DNA of 64,000 bases from UBA8752 sp040261275 (GTDB lineage Bacteria; Bacteroidota; Bacteroidia; Flavobacteriales_D; Sanyastnellaceae). Both the position numbers and the translations under genes were made by a program. Positions within the stretch are counted from its first letter, which is position 1; every line of letters begins with the position of its first letter. The stretch spans positions 27,841 through 91,840 of the forward strand of contig JBDQOI010000006.1 of NCBI GenBank assembly GCA_040261275.1, in the 5' to 3' direction. The notes below the pieces were generated by a model. It saw only the letters and a list, made by a program, of their open reading frames with translations, searched no databases and was not told where the DNA came from. Shown one piece after another: positions 8,799 to 18,480 of this stretch.

Positions 8799-11700
8799 TT
8801 ACTGTCGGATCAGATTGATCGTCCAGTGCTGATTGTCGGTTCCCAAAAGATGCAGCGAGTACCAACCCGACTCCAGTGCACCCGAGCCCAGGTCCACCCT
8901 TCCCGATGCCGCAACTGCCGAACCTCGGCGGAGCACCCTGCCCGCAGCGTCGGTGATGGTCCAGCCGACGAGATCAACCTGCGTCGTCAGGAAGAACTCC
9001 TGCCCTGCCGACCATGGGTTGGGCCCAAATTGGAAGGGAATGCCCTGGGGGAGCTCCCCCACCCCGATGGTGCTCGTGTCCGGGAAAATCACCGTCACTT
9101 CCTGTACGGCTTGATCCGAACAGACCCCATCCACACTGGTCGCCGTCAATATCACGGTGTAGGTACTGTCTGTCGCAAATTCGTGGGTGGGTGACTCTTC
9201 CGTGACCGGCGGTGTTCCGTCGCCAAAGGTCCAGAAGTAAGACCCCGCACCGCTGGATAGATTTTCAAACGGCACGGGCCCATCCTCAGTATACCACGGG
9301 TCTTCCACGAAGAAATCCGCCTGGACAGGCTCAGAGATGTCCGCGGCACCGCGCGGAAGAATGGTGTATCCGTCCACAAATGGGGCCTCGAGGTCCCGCT
9401 GGCCGCCGATTCCGGTCACGCCGAAAATTCCAATGGGGGGCTCCGTTCCAAAGAGGTCAGTATCGGCATCCACCACCATCAGATACAGCGCGGCGCCCGT
9501 CGATACATACACCTCGAATTGCGGGGCTTGATTGGTCCAGGCATCGGGATTCACAAGCTCCACGCACTTGAGTCGTACCAAGGCGCTTTCCGTGTCTTCA
9601 GACAATGCGTTGACCAGCTCCGGCTCATTGAGCGGCTCCCCCTGCGTCGCCAGAATGAGGGTGTCCACCAGGATTTGCGCCAAGCCCTGAAATTGTTGGA
9701 TTGAGCCCCTGATGCGGACGCTGTCGCCCTCCTGAACGAGGTAGTTGAAGTTGTCGACGGGACTGAAGACCTCGATGCCCGCGGTGGGGTCGATGATGGT
9801 AAACCGAAGGCCGCTCGGGTAGGTGTTGAAGCCGTGGACCACCCCGCGCAACTCACAGGGAACCAACAAACTATCCAACACTCCGTTTCCGTCGATGCCC
9901 CGAACACCGGCGATGGGGTAATGCGGGAAACCCAGGTCGTTTGGCGCGATGGTGACCGTTACTGAATCGATCAGGACCTCCGCTTCACCCGACAACACGG
10001 TCAAGGCCAGCGTGAAGGTCTCCACCCCTTCGGGCTCGAAATCGTCCACGATGCCCACGGTGATGGACTGCGGCAGGAGCCACCCCTCCGGGAAAGTCAA
10101 ATCCACAGGGAACAGCGTACCGAAATCGGCTACCGGTGTGGCGGAGCTTCCGGCGACCACATCGACCTGTACCTGCACTTCGTTGAGGGGCAGGCTGATG
10201 GGAAGTTCGATTGAAATCACATCGCCCTCGAAGGCGAGGATTTCCGCGACGGCGAAACCGATGGCCGGAACCGATGTCGTATCCAGGCCACACGGATTGG
10301 CGGAGTGGTCCCCGAAATAATCGTAGGTGTTTTCGGGATAATCCTGCCATTGGTTCTGCACCACATCCCAGTCATCGGAACCGACCGTCACATCCGGATT
10401 TCGCACCAGCGTGTGGTGCAGCATGGTGACGTCGTTGACCGGCCAGCCCAACCCCGGATTGACGCCCACCTCCCCGAGGGCATCCACGACGGTCCCGTTT
10501 CGCTCAAGCGTGGTGGCGTCATTGCCGTTGAACAGGGTGACGTCGTCGATCAGATCCGCCAGCTGGAGCAGGAACGGAGGGGCCAAGGGATTGACAATGG
10601 TGTACACCTCACCCGGGCCGAGGGAGCCGCTGAGCTGCACTTCGTGGGTCGCCACGGTGCTGCCATTGTTGAAGGTCTTGACGGCGTATTCCCCGAGGTC
10701 CGCGGTGGCCGTGGCGCTGGGGTTGTAGATCTCCAACCCCTTGTCCCAGCCCGTGCCGTCGAGGTATTCAGAAAAGAAGAGTTCGGTGCACAACCCTGTG
10801 GGGTCGCAGGGCTGAATGGACACCTCGAGGCTGTTGTAGGAAAGGGCACTGCAGGAGTCCGCAACCAATGCCGTGACGGGCATCCCCGCCGCAAACGAGG
10901 TGCTGTCGATGGCGCCGAGGTGGCTGAATCCATGGACCTCGTACTCGCCGATACCGAGGCCTTCGAAGTCAAAGGACGCCGTGGATGTGCTGTCCAGGAT
11001 GTCTCCATTCGCGTCGGTGATGACGAAGAGGTAAGGGGCCTCGGGGCTCTCCGATGTGTAGCCGAAATGCACGAGCGTATTGGCATACCCCACGCAACCG
11101 ATGGCCTCATCGGATCCTGCGGCGGTGGTGATGGAGCCACCATCGCAACTCGGGGGCAGGCAGAAAATGCGCTGAACCTCTACGGGCTGTGCGCTGAAGG
11201 CCACGCACCCCGAGGCCGAAATGCTGTCATACGGAGCGCCCACCTGTATGGTCTCGGGGTCCAGCTCGCCGTCATAACTCATGCCCCAAACCAGACAGGG
11301 CCCGGCGGGGGACCCGGAAAAATTGTAGCCGAGGTTGCCCTCGCCCCCGGGTACGACATCGAGGACCTCGCCGTCCAAGTCGGTAATCACCAAGCCATAC
11401 TGACTTTCAAGGGCGTTGGATTGTGCCGTAAAAGGAAGGAACCCTCCGGGCAGGTCCACACACACCAAGGCTTCTCCGTTGTCCGCGCCCTGTGCGGTGA
11501 TCAGGCCACCGTCACAGTCGAGCAAGTTCGTGTATCCCGGGGTGGGCTGTTGGAGCACCATCTGGTCCGAGGAAAATGCCGGGCCTCCATCGGGAAGGCG
11601 CGCCCAAGCCAGGGATCCCCCATTCTGAGCGCCGTATAGCCATTCGTCAAGCTGCGGTTGGCCCGGGGTCAGGGAGTCGATGAGGAAGGGGTTCGTCTGG

Positions 11701-12155
11701 TCATTGGTGCCGTAAACAACGGCGTCCAAAAGCCCCACGGTAGTGAGGGGCGTTCCATCAGGAAAGTCCGCTGTATCCCCCTCGAAAAGCGCAACGGCAT
11801 CTCCCCCATCGCGCAAAAGGCCCGGTTCGAATACGATGCCTGCACCCGGAACGGCTGGGTTGGCCAAAAGGAAGAACCCGGCGGAATCGGTCGACATGCC
11901 ATCCAGATCAAAAGCCGCATAAACATTAGTCGTCACGGTGTTTCCTCCTCCTTTGTAGAAGACAACAACACGACCATCCAGCGCGGCATTCGGCGGGCCG
12001 AAGAGCTCCACGAACTCCAAGCTGTCTGGAACCGTATTCGAGTCACAATCGACTTCGTTCACAAAGACGCCTTGGGCAAGCGTAAAGAGAGGGAGCAGCA
12101 GGAATGCGGCAGTGAGGGCAGCGGATCGCTGCGGGGTGTAGGATATGGAACACAT
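8799..12155 (-). CDS. Large T9SS-secreted protein: lamin-tail, Calx-beta-like, OB-like, PKD and type A sorting domains
   Basis: The 1118-residue product has a signal peptide ending LFTLAQG. It then has a lamin-tail-like domain (about 30-215, FVNEVDCDSNTVPDSLEFVEL), two Cys-rich repeats with CxGG(S/L)IT...G motifs, and a second lamin-tail domain (about 455-570, LFFSEYLDGTGWDKGLEIYN). Next come a Calx-beta-like stretch (about 640-735, ending EGVETFTLAL), an OB-fold/DUF5689-like region (about 750-860) and a PKD domain (FWTFGDGTPPV...THEF). It ends in a type A T9SS sorting domain (about 1040-1118, FGPNPW...GWYSLHLLG). It is a cell-surface or secreted protein. Lamin-tail domains often accompany secreted nucleases in this phylum, but no nuclease motif is visible here. 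Substrate unknown. Confidence 0.85.
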   Translation of the reverse strand: MCSISYTPQRSAALTAAFLLLPLFTLAQGVFVNEVDCDSNTVPDSLEFVELFGPPNAALDGRVVVFYKGGGNTVTTNVYAAFDLDGMSTDSAGFFLLANPAVPGAGIVFEPGLLRDGGDAVALFEGDTADFPDGTPLTTVGLLDAVVYGTNDQTNPFLIDSLTPGQPQLDEWLYGAQNGGSLAWARLPDGGPAFSSDQMVLQQPTPGYTNLLDCDGGLITAQGADNGEALVCVDLPGGFLPFTAQSNALESQYGLVITDLDGEVLDVVPGGEGNLGYNFSGSPAGPCLVWGMSYDGELDPETIQVGAPYDSISASGCVAFSAQPVEVQRIFCLPPSCDGGSITTAAGSDEAIGCVGYANTLVHFGYTSESPEAPYLFVITDANGDILDSTSTASFDFEGLGIGEYEVHGFSHLGAIDSTSFAAGMPVTALVADSCSALSYNSLEVSIQPCDPTGLCTELFFSEYLDGTGWDKGLEIYNPSATATADLGEYAVKTFNNGSTVATHEVQLSGSLGPGEVYTIVNPLAPPFLLQLADLIDDVTLFNGNDATTLERNGTVVDALGEVGVNPGLGWPVNDVTMLHHTLVRNPDVTVGSDDWDVVQNQWQDYPENTYDYFGDHSANPCGLDTTSVPAIGFAVAEILAFEGDVISIELPISLPLNEVQVQVDVVAGSSATPVADFGTLFPVDLTFPEGWLLPQSITVGIVDDFEPEGVETFTLALTVLSGEAEVLIDSVTVTIAPNDLGFPHYPIAGVRGIDGNGVLDSLLVPCELRGVVHGFNTYPSGLRFTIIDPTAGIEVFSPVDNFNYLVQEGDSVRIRGSIQQFQGLAQILVDTLILATQGEPLNEPELVNALSEDTESALVRLKCVELVNPDAWTNQAPQFEVYVSTGAALYLMVVDADTDLFGTEPPIGIFGVTGIGGQRDLEAPFVDGYTILPRGAADISEPVQADFFVEDPWYTEDGPVPFENLSSGAGSYFWTFGDGTPPVTEESPTHEFATDSTYTVILTATSVDGVCSDQAVQEVTVIFPDTSTIGVGELPQGIPFQFGPNPWSAGQEFFLTTQVDLVGWTITDAAGRVLRRGSAVAASGRVDLGSGALESGWYSLHLLGTDNQHWTINLIRQ

Positions 12156-12179
12156 TTCCAGTCCGATAGTATTGGAGCG

Positions 12180-12187
12180 CGAAAGTA
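12180..12187 (-). promoter_or_regulatory. Possible -7 box (TACTTTCG) for the large T9SS protein
   Basis: TACTTTCGCG on the minus strand lies 24 bp before ATG 12155, a spacing that would give a leader of about 18 nt. It is one mismatch from TAnnTTTG. No convincing TTG at -33. Confidence 0.4.
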
Positions 12188-12283
12188 GACACAGTGCGCC
12201 ATTGCGGGTTTAACAGTTGATGAATTCCCGCTCGGGTTCGCGCCGTAACTTCAGGGGTTGAATTTCCGTTCAGGAAACGCACC

Positions 12284-15200
12284 ATGAAAAACGCCGCACA
12301 GCAGGACCTCCGCAAGAACCTCGATGCGTTCATCCGGAAGTATCATCGCAATGAGATCCTCCGGGGAGTGCTGCTGCTTTCTGCCGCCCTGCCGTTGTCC
12401 TGGCTTGTGGTTCTGGGGCTGGAGAGCTTTGGGCAATTCAACGCCAACCTGCGAACGGCGCTGTTCTACGCCTTCCTGATTTCGGTCATGACCGTTTCGG
12501 TCAAGTTCATTCTTTTGCCCGCTTTGCGGTTGCTCCGCTTGCGCGGTGGTTTGAATTATGACGATGCCGCGCGCATCATTGGCATCCACTTCCCCGAGAT
12601 CGAAGACCGTTTGCTCAACACCCTGCAGTTGCAGCAAAGGGCAGATGAACCCGACGCGCCAGGGGGAGAGTTGCTGTTGGCTTCCATTGCCCAGCGCAGC
12701 GAACAACTCCGGCCTTACCGATTCACCTCAGCCGTGGATTTCGGCGAAAACCGTCGATACCTCAAGTACGCTTTGCCCCCCATGCTGGTGTTCGCCGGGA
12801 TCTATGTCCTGATTCCCGACGCAGTGGAGGCGCCGACCGAGCGCCTCATACGCCACCGCACCGAATGGGTGGCCGTGCCCGACTTCCGTCTCGTGTGTGA
12901 TGGTCCCTTGGAGGCGGTGGCCCAAACGGATTACACGCTGACCATTCGCACGGAAGGGTCCGTGGTTCCATCCCGGGTGGAGGTACAAGCGGGAGAGGGG
13001 CGATTTAGACTTTCCAGAACGCCCGAGGGCGATTGGACCCACGTGTTCCGCAATGTCCGTGAATCCCTGGACCTGACGGTTTCTGCGCCTGCCACCCCTC
13101 CTCTGTCTCTGCGGCTCGAGGTGCTGCCCCGACCCGAGTTGCAGGAATTGCGCATAGAGGTTACTCCGCCGGCCCACACCGGAATTCCCCCTTTCCAGCA
13201 GCGAAACCAAGGCGACCTGGACATTCCTGAAGGAAGTCTGCTTCGCTTTCAGATCACCACCCGCAACACCTCAAGCCTGGGCCTCGATTGGGGGGGAGAC
13301 CGGATGGCGCTGACACCGGATGTGGGCAATCGATTCAGCTTTTCCCGAAACAGCGAAGAGGACCTCTCTTACACCCTGCTTCCCCGCTCCGAATCCGTGG
13401 GTGTCGTGGACTCCGTGCGTTACCGGCTGCGGAGCATACAGGACCGACCACCGACCATTCGGGTCGCAGAATCGAGTGACAGCCTATCGTTGACCCGCCT
13501 GAATTTCAGCGGCATAGTTCAAGACGACTACGGCTTCAATAGCCTCCGGTTCGTCTGGCAACCCAAAGGCGGAGAGGCCGACCACCAAGTATTGGACCGT
13601 CCGCGGGGTCGTGAAGACGCGTTCCTGCACATCTGGAACCTCTCCGACATCGGTGTCGGCTTGGGTGACGAAGTGGAATACTGGTTCGAGATCCGCGATA
13701 ACGATGGAGTAAACGGGCCGAAAATGACGCGTTCACGCACCTTCCGTTACGCAGCACCGACGGAGGAGGAACTGGCAGAGAAGCTGGACAGTGCCGATGC
13801 GGAACTGACGGCAGCGCTCGAGGAGAACCTGGAGGAGGCCCGCCGGCTTCGCGAACAGATGCAAGAGTTGCGCCGCGAATTGATGGAAGAGGAAGAATTG
13901 GGCTGGGAGGAAAAGGCGGCACTGGAAGAGTTGCTCAAACAGCAGGAGGCCCTGAAAGAGCAGGTGCAACAGATGCAGGAGGAGAACCGCAAGAAGAACG
14001 AACAACAGGCCGAGTTCGCCCCACCCAACGAGGAAATTCAAAAAAAGCAGGAAGAGCTCCAAAGGTTGATGGACGACGTGATGACGGACGAGCTGCAGAA
14101 GATGTTTGACGAGTTGAGGGAGTTGATGGAGCAGATCGAGGAGGGCGACAAGGATCAAATCGAGCAGCAACTGGAGCAGATGGACCTGGACCAGGAGTCC
14201 CTCGAACAAGAGCTCGACAGGGCCTTGGAGCAATTCAAACAATTGCAATGGGAGCAAAAGATGGAAGAGGCCATATCCGACCTCGAGAAGCTGGCCGAAG
14301 AGCAGGAGGAGTTGGCAGAGGAAACCGAAAAAGGCGAAACCCCCGAGGAAGAACTGGCGGCAAAGCAGGACTCCCTCAACAAGGAATTCGATAAGGTCAA
14401 AGAAGCCCTCGAGGACGCCGAAAAGCTCAATAAGGAACTGGAGAACCCGAACAATGTGCCCATGATGGAGGAGTTGCAGGAGGAAATCCAGCAAGACATG
14501 AAAGGCGCAAGTGACGACCTGGACAGCGGAAAGGAGAAAAAAGCATCGGAAAAGCAGAAGAAGGCGGCGGACAACATGAGCCAGATGGCCCAACAGATGC
14601 AAAGCTCCATGGAGGCGGGCGAACAAGAGTCCATGGAAGAGGACATGGAGGCGCTTCGAGCACTGCTGGAGAACATCATCACCCTCTCTTTTGACGAAGA
14701 AGACCTCATGGCTGCCGTGGGCAACACGCAAAAGGACGATCCGCGCTATGTCACACACGGACAGGACCAACGCAAGCTGAAGGATGATGCCGAAATGGTC
14801 AAGGACAGTCTTTTTGCCTTGAGCAAACGCGTCACGCAGTTGCAGGCCATAGTAAACAGGGAGATCAACCTCGTCAACCTGCACATGGGACAGGCCCTTG
14901 AGGGGTTCACAGACAGGGAAACCGGCGTCATCACCACCAATCAGCAGTATGTGATGACCTCCTTCAACAACCTGGCCCTACTGCTGGACGAGGTTCTACA
15001 GCAGATGCAGAACCAATCCAGCTGCAATAAACCGGGGACAGGCAACTGTGAGAAGCCCGGGGGAAGCGGCGCCAAACCATCCCCCAGCGCCAAGCAACTC
15101 AAGGGCATGCAACAATCCCTGAGCAAACAGCTCGAACAGATGAAGAAGAAGATGGAGGGCTTCAACCAGGGAGAGGGCAAGGATGGCAAACGCCAATTGA

Positions 15201-15634
15201 GCAAGGGGCTCGCTCAGATCGCCGCGCAACAAGCGGCCATCCGCCAGATGACACAGGAACTGGGCAAGCAACTCAACGAAGACGGCTCCGGAAACGGAAA
15301 CGGCCTCGACCAGATTGCCAAAGAGATGGAAGAGTTGGAGAAGGACATTGTCAAAGGTGAGCTCGACCAACTCAGTTTGGACAGGCAACAAGACATCCTC
15401 ACCCGCCTTCTTCAGGCAGAAAATGCCGAGCGAATTCGGGGCGAGAAAGAAGAGCGAGAATCCAGAACAGCTCAAGACGTTCAGCGCGAAAAACCGCCCA
15501 GCTTGGAGGAATACGAACAACGCAAGGCCAGGGAAATCGAACTCTTGCGCACCGTTCCTGCGGATTTAACTCCGTACTACAAGGACAGGGTGAACGATTA
15601 TTTCAATACTTTGGACACCCCGGAACGGGAGTGA
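12284..15634 (+). CDS. DUF4175-family membrane protein with long coiled coil
   Basis: A 1116-residue protein typical of Bacteroidota DUF4175. Two N-terminal membrane helices (about 25-47 and 60-82) and a third near 165-185 (PPMLVFAGIYVLIP) precede a beta-rich, probably periplasmic region (about 200-490). A very long Glu/Gln/Lys-rich coiled coil follows from about 495 to 840 and again near 940-1080, ending in RTVPADLTPYYKDRVNDYF. A Gly/Pro/Ser-rich linker with four Cys (about 910-930) breaks the coil. Function is unknown. The domain layout suggests an envelope-spanning structural protein. It opens a tight same-strand run with an RsbW-like ATPase, ybeY and mnmG. Confidence 0.85.
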   Translation: MKNAAQQDLRKNLDAFIRKYHRNEILRGVLLLSAALPLSWLVVLGLESFGQFNANLRTALFYAFLISVMTVSVKFILLPALRLLRLRGGLNYDDAARIIGIHFPEIEDRLLNTLQLQQRADEPDAPGGELLLASIAQRSEQLRPYRFTSAVDFGENRRYLKYALPPMLVFAGIYVLIPDAVEAPTERLIRHRTEWVAVPDFRLVCDGPLEAVAQTDYTLTIRTEGSVVPSRVEVQAGEGRFRLSRTPEGDWTHVFRNVRESLDLTVSAPATPPLSLRLEVLPRPELQELRIEVTPPAHTGIPPFQQRNQGDLDIPEGSLLRFQITTRNTSSLGLDWGGDRMALTPDVGNRFSFSRNSEEDLSYTLLPRSESVGVVDSVRYRLRSIQDRPPTIRVAESSDSLSLTRLNFSGIVQDDYGFNSLRFVWQPKGGEADHQVLDRPRGREDAFLHIWNLSDIGVGLGDEVEYWFEIRDNDGVNGPKMTRSRTFRYAAPTEEELAEKLDSADAELTAALEENLEEARRLREQMQELRRELMEEEELGWEEKAALEELLKQQEALKEQVQQMQEENRKKNEQQAEFAPPNEEIQKKQEELQRLMDDVMTDELQKMFDELRELMEQIEEGDKDQIEQQLEQMDLDQESLEQELDRALEQFKQLQWEQKMEEAISDLEKLAEEQEELAEETEKGETPEEELAAKQDSLNKEFDKVKEALEDAEKLNKELENPNNVPMMEELQEEIQQDMKGASDDLDSGKEKKASEKQKKAADNMSQMAQQMQSSMEAGEQESMEEDMEALRALLENIITLSFDEEDLMAAVGNTQKDDPRYVTHGQDQRKLKDDAEMVKDSLFALSKRVTQLQAIVNREINLVNLHMGQALEGFTDRETGVITTNQQYVMTSFNNLALLLDEVLQQMQNQSSCNKPGTGNCEKPGGSGAKPSPSAKQLKGMQQSLSKQLEQMKKKMEGFNQGEGKDGKRQLSKGLAQIAAQQAAIRQMTQELGKQLNEDGSGNGNGLDQIAKEMEELEKDIVKGELDQLSLDRQQDILTRLLQAENAERIRGEKEERESRTAQDVQREKPPSLEEYEQRKAREIELLRTVPADLTPYYKDRVNDYFNTLDTPERE

Positions 15635-15643
15635 AGCACCACC

Positions 15644-16069
15644 ATGTCCACACAGCGACACATGCAAATTGCCTCCCGCATGGAAGGCATCACGGAAGTT
15701 GAAGGTCTGATCAATGGCCTTTGCGAAGACCTTGGCGTCGATGAGACCCACTACGGGGAGATTCTCATTGCGATGACAGAGGCCGTCAACAATGCCATCG
15801 TTCATGGCAACAAGCTGGATATCAGCAAGTTGGTAGACATCCGCGTCAGCACAGAAGGTCAAGATCTTCAGTTCCGCATCGCCGATGAGGGACCGGGCTT
15901 TGATTTCGACAACATTCCCGACCCGACTTCGCCAGAAAACATCGAAAAGCCCAACGGACGCGGCGTTTTCCTCATGAGACAACTCGCTGACGATTGTGAA
16001 TTCGAAGAACTGGGCAGGGTCGCCATTCTCCGGTTCCACAACGCCATTCCTCAGGTCCAGAACGCCTGA
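15644..16069 (+). CDS. RsbW-like ATP-binding protein (HATPase)
   Basis: A 141-residue single-domain GHKL ATPase. The N box is EAVNNAIVHGN, the G1 box DEGPGFD and the G2-like part NGRGVFLMRQLAD. No dimerisation/phosphoacceptor domain is present, so it resembles anti-sigma factor kinases of the RsbW/SpoIIAB group more than a histidine kinase. In Bacteroidota this small protein commonly sits between the DUF4175 gene and ybeY. Its partner (an anti-anti-sigma factor or sigma factor) is not in the window. It starts 9 bp after the DUF4175 stop and ends 2 bp before ybeY, so cotranscription is very likely. Confidence 0.83.
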   Translation: MSTQRHMQIASRMEGITEVEGLINGLCEDLGVDETHYGEILIAMTEAVNNAIVHGNKLDISKLVDIRVSTEGQDLQFRIADEGPGFDFDNIPDPTSPENIEKPNGRGVFLMRQLADDCEFEELGRVAILRFHNAIPQVQNA

Positions 16070-16071
16070 AA

Positions 16072-16500
16072 ATGGAAACGAAGGTCATCACCTTCCATTT
16101 CCAACACCCCACCTTTCAACTCAAGGAAAGAACGGCCATTCGCCAATGGCTCAACGCCTGTGTGACAAAATCCGGGGAACACATCGCAGAATTGAACTAC
16201 CAATTCTGCACGGATTCCTTCATGCACGAAGCCAACAAGCAGTTTCTCAGCCACGATTACCTGACCGATATCCTCACGTTTGAGACACGATCAACACACG
16301 GCATATCGGGCGACATCCTGATTTCCATCGATCGGGTTCGAGACAACGCACGCAGCCATAAAACCCGCGTCAGAGACGAACTCCACAGGGTCATGGCCCA
16401 TGGTGCGCTCCATCTTTTAGGCTACCCAGACAAGTCCGCGTTGGAGGCGAAAGCCATGCGGACCCGCGAAGACCAATGGCTCCACTGGCGCTCTTTCTAA
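16072..16500 (+). CDS. ybeY: Endoribonuclease YbeY (rRNA maturation)
   Basis: A 142-residue YbeY (UPF0054), a metal-dependent RNase involved in 16S rRNA 3'-end maturation and ribosome quality control. The metal motif near residues 104-117 reads HRVMAHGALHLLGYPDKS: two His of the HGxLHLxGxDH signature are intact, while the last His is replaced (PDKS), a form I recall in Bacteroidota homologues. SHDYLTDILTFE is the conserved central block. It is tightly packed behind the RsbW-like ATPase and 30 bp before mnmG, with a parS-like site in the gap. Confidence 0.88.
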   Translation: METKVITFHFQHPTFQLKERTAIRQWLNACVTKSGEHIAELNYQFCTDSFMHEANKQFLSHDYLTDILTFETRSTHGISGDILISIDRVRDNARSHKTRVRDELHRVMAHGALHLLGYPDKSALEAKAMRTREDQWLHWRSF

Positions 16501-16508
16501 CCCCCAAA

Positions 16509-16524
16509 TGTTCCACGTGGAACA
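16509..16524. promoter_or_regulatory. parS: parS-like ParB-binding site, copy 1
   Basis: TGTTCCACGTGGAACA is a perfect 16-bp palindrome matching the conserved chromosomal parS core (TGTTnCACGTGnAACA). It ends 6 bp before the mnmG start codon, so bound ParB could also affect mnmG expression. An identical copy lies just after the mnmG stop. Confidence 0.85.
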
Positions 16525-16530
16525 ACTACC

Positions 16531-18393
16531 ATGCTTGAACAATACGACGTTATAGTAGTCGGCGGAGGCCACGCCGGAAATGAAGCGGCCCATGCCGCCG
16601 CCACACTCGGCGAGAAAGTGCTGCTCATCAGCATGAACCTGGGCACCATTGGAGCAATGAGCTGCAACCCGGCCATGGGTGGGGTGGCCAAGGGGCAAAT
16701 CCTACGTGAGATCGATGCCCTTGGAGGCATGAGCGGCAGAATCTCAGACAGAAGCGCCATTCAGTTCCGCATGCTCAACCAATCCAAGGGGCCTGCCATG
16801 TGGTCTCCGAGAACCCAAAACGACAGCCACCAATTCGCGACAGAATGGCGCCAGACCCTCGAAGAGAACCCCAACATTCACCTGTGGCAAGACATGGTCA
16901 CCGCACTTCTGATTGAAGGCGACACGGTCAAAGGCGTTAAAACCCAACTGGGGATTGACGTGCTCGCCCGCCGAACCATACTGACCTCAGGGACTTTCCT
17001 TCAAGGAAGAATACACTTGGGAACACAGGAGTTCTCTGGCGGAAGATCTGGCGAGCGCGCAGCAGAAGGAATCACAGGGCAACTCGAGTCCGCAGGACTC
17101 ACAACGGGCAGAATGAAGACAGGAACGCCCCCGCGGGTTGACGGCAGGAGCATAGACTATACAAAAACAGAACTTCAACCCGGCGAACAAACGCAAGAGG
17201 CGTTCAGCTACTTCGAGCCCCTTCAAATTTCGCCCCAACTCCCTTGCCACATCACATACACCAACCCCGAAGTGCATGGTATCCTGGAGTCCGGGCTTGA
17301 GAGAAGCCCCCTTTATTCTGGTGCCATCAAAGGGAAAGGCCCCCGTTACTGCCCCAGCATAGAAGACAAAATCCAACGATTCGCAGACAAAGACCGCCAC
17401 CAAATCTTCATTGAGCCAGAAGGTCGAAACACCATTGAAACCTACATCAACGGATTCTCGACATCACTGCCCAAAGAAGTACAGCTGGAGGCCATGCGGA
17501 AAATTCCAGGGCTCGAAAACGCAAGAATGTTCCGCCCAGGATACGCGGTAGAATACGACTACTTCCCTCCAACACAATTGCATCACACCCTGGAGACAAA
17601 AGCCCTGAAATCCCTGTATTTCGCAGGCCAAATCAACGGGACCACAGGGTATGAAGAGGCCGCATGTCAAGGGCTGATGGCGGGCATCAACGCCCACCTC
17701 AGCAACCATCAGGAACAACCCTTCATTCTCGGACGGGAAGAAGCCTATATCGGCGTGCTGATCGATGACCTTGTGACCAAGGGGACGGACGAACCCTACC
17801 GGATGTTCACCAGCCGAGCAGAATACAGAATACTTCTGCGCCAGGACAATGCCGATCAGAGACTCACCCCAATGGGAAGGAAACTGGGCCTGATACAGGA
17901 CATAGACTGGCAAGCGTTCTCGACGAAACAAGCAACACTCCAGACGGCGCAAGACTGGATCAACAACCAAAGCGCCGACCCGAACGACGTGAACAAGCTC
18001 CTTGAGACGCAGAACAGCTCGACCCTTTCACAGAAAACCCGCTGGAGCCAAATCATCAGTAGGCCGCACATCAAACTGAAGGACCTCACCGGCGCATCTC
18101 CTTCACTCGCGGCCACACTGGGTCACATTCCCAAACACTGGCTAGACCACATCGAAACAGGGATCAAATACAAAGGCTATATCGAGAAAGAACAAGCCCA
18201 AGCTGAAAGGGCCAAATCCCTCGAAAAACTGGAACTGCCCAAAGACCTCGAATATTCCCGCATGACTTCACTCAGCACAGAAGCCCGGCAAAAGCTCGAG
18301 CGGGCTCAACCCAGAACGCTTGGTGAAGCCAACAAGATCAGCGGCGTGTCCGCTTCGGACATATCCGTTCTGATGGTCTACCTCGGCAGGTGA
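16531..18393 (+). CDS. mnmG: tRNA uridine-5-carboxymethylaminomethyl synthase MnmG (GidA)
   Basis: The 620-residue FAD protein is full length for MnmG. The dinucleotide-binding motif VVGGGHAGNEAA lies at residues 7-18, with CNPAMGG, the GIDA signature region TGTPPRVDGRSIDY and the C-terminal helical domain (LTGASPSLAATLG...KYKGYIEKEQ) following. With MnmE it modifies the wobble uridine of several tRNAs. gidA is often close to the replication origin. Here it sits about 5 kb from the proposed oriC and is bracketed by two parS-like palindromes. The + strand sequence is unusually C-rich for a coding strand, as expected on this side of the origin. Confidence 0.96.
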   Translation: MLEQYDVIVVGGGHAGNEAAHAAATLGEKVLLISMNLGTIGAMSCNPAMGGVAKGQILREIDALGGMSGRISDRSAIQFRMLNQSKGPAMWSPRTQNDSHQFATEWRQTLEENPNIHLWQDMVTALLIEGDTVKGVKTQLGIDVLARRTILTSGTFLQGRIHLGTQEFSGGRSGERAAEGITGQLESAGLTTGRMKTGTPPRVDGRSIDYTKTELQPGEQTQEAFSYFEPLQISPQLPCHITYTNPEVHGILESGLERSPLYSGAIKGKGPRYCPSIEDKIQRFADKDRHQIFIEPEGRNTIETYINGFSTSLPKEVQLEAMRKIPGLENARMFRPGYAVEYDYFPPTQLHHTLETKALKSLYFAGQINGTTGYEEAACQGLMAGINAHLSNHQEQPFILGREEAYIGVLIDDLVTKGTDEPYRMFTSRAEYRILLRQDNADQRLTPMGRKLGLIQDIDWQAFSTKQATLQTAQDWINNQSADPNDVNKLLETQNSSTLSQKTRWSQIISRPHIKLKDLTGASPSLAATLGHIPKHWLDHIETGIKYKGYIEKEQAQAERAKSLEKLELPKDLEYSRMTSLSTEARQKLERAQPRTLGEANKISGVSASDISVLMVYLGR

Positions 18394-18394
18394 A

Positions 18395-18410
18395 TGTTCC
18401 ACGTGGAACA
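18395..18410. promoter_or_regulatory. parS: parS-like ParB-binding site, copy 2
   Basis: A second TGTTCCACGTGGAACA, identical in all 16 bases to the copy at 16509, begins one base after the mnmG stop codon. Two exact copies of a 16-mer 1.9 kb apart, both in gaps outside the gene, are very unlikely by chance. Confidence 0.87.
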
Positions 18411-18480
18411 TCCAGAAGGGCCAGAAACCACCCGTTTTTGCCAAATCGAAGCCTCAGGCGAGCTTACCCTTCCTCACCAC

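Noticed and set aside
13733..14884. 383-residue open frame antisense to the DUF4175 coiled coil
   Set aside because: Its Leu/Phe-rich product is the shadow of the repetitive Glu/Gln/Lys codons on the other strand.
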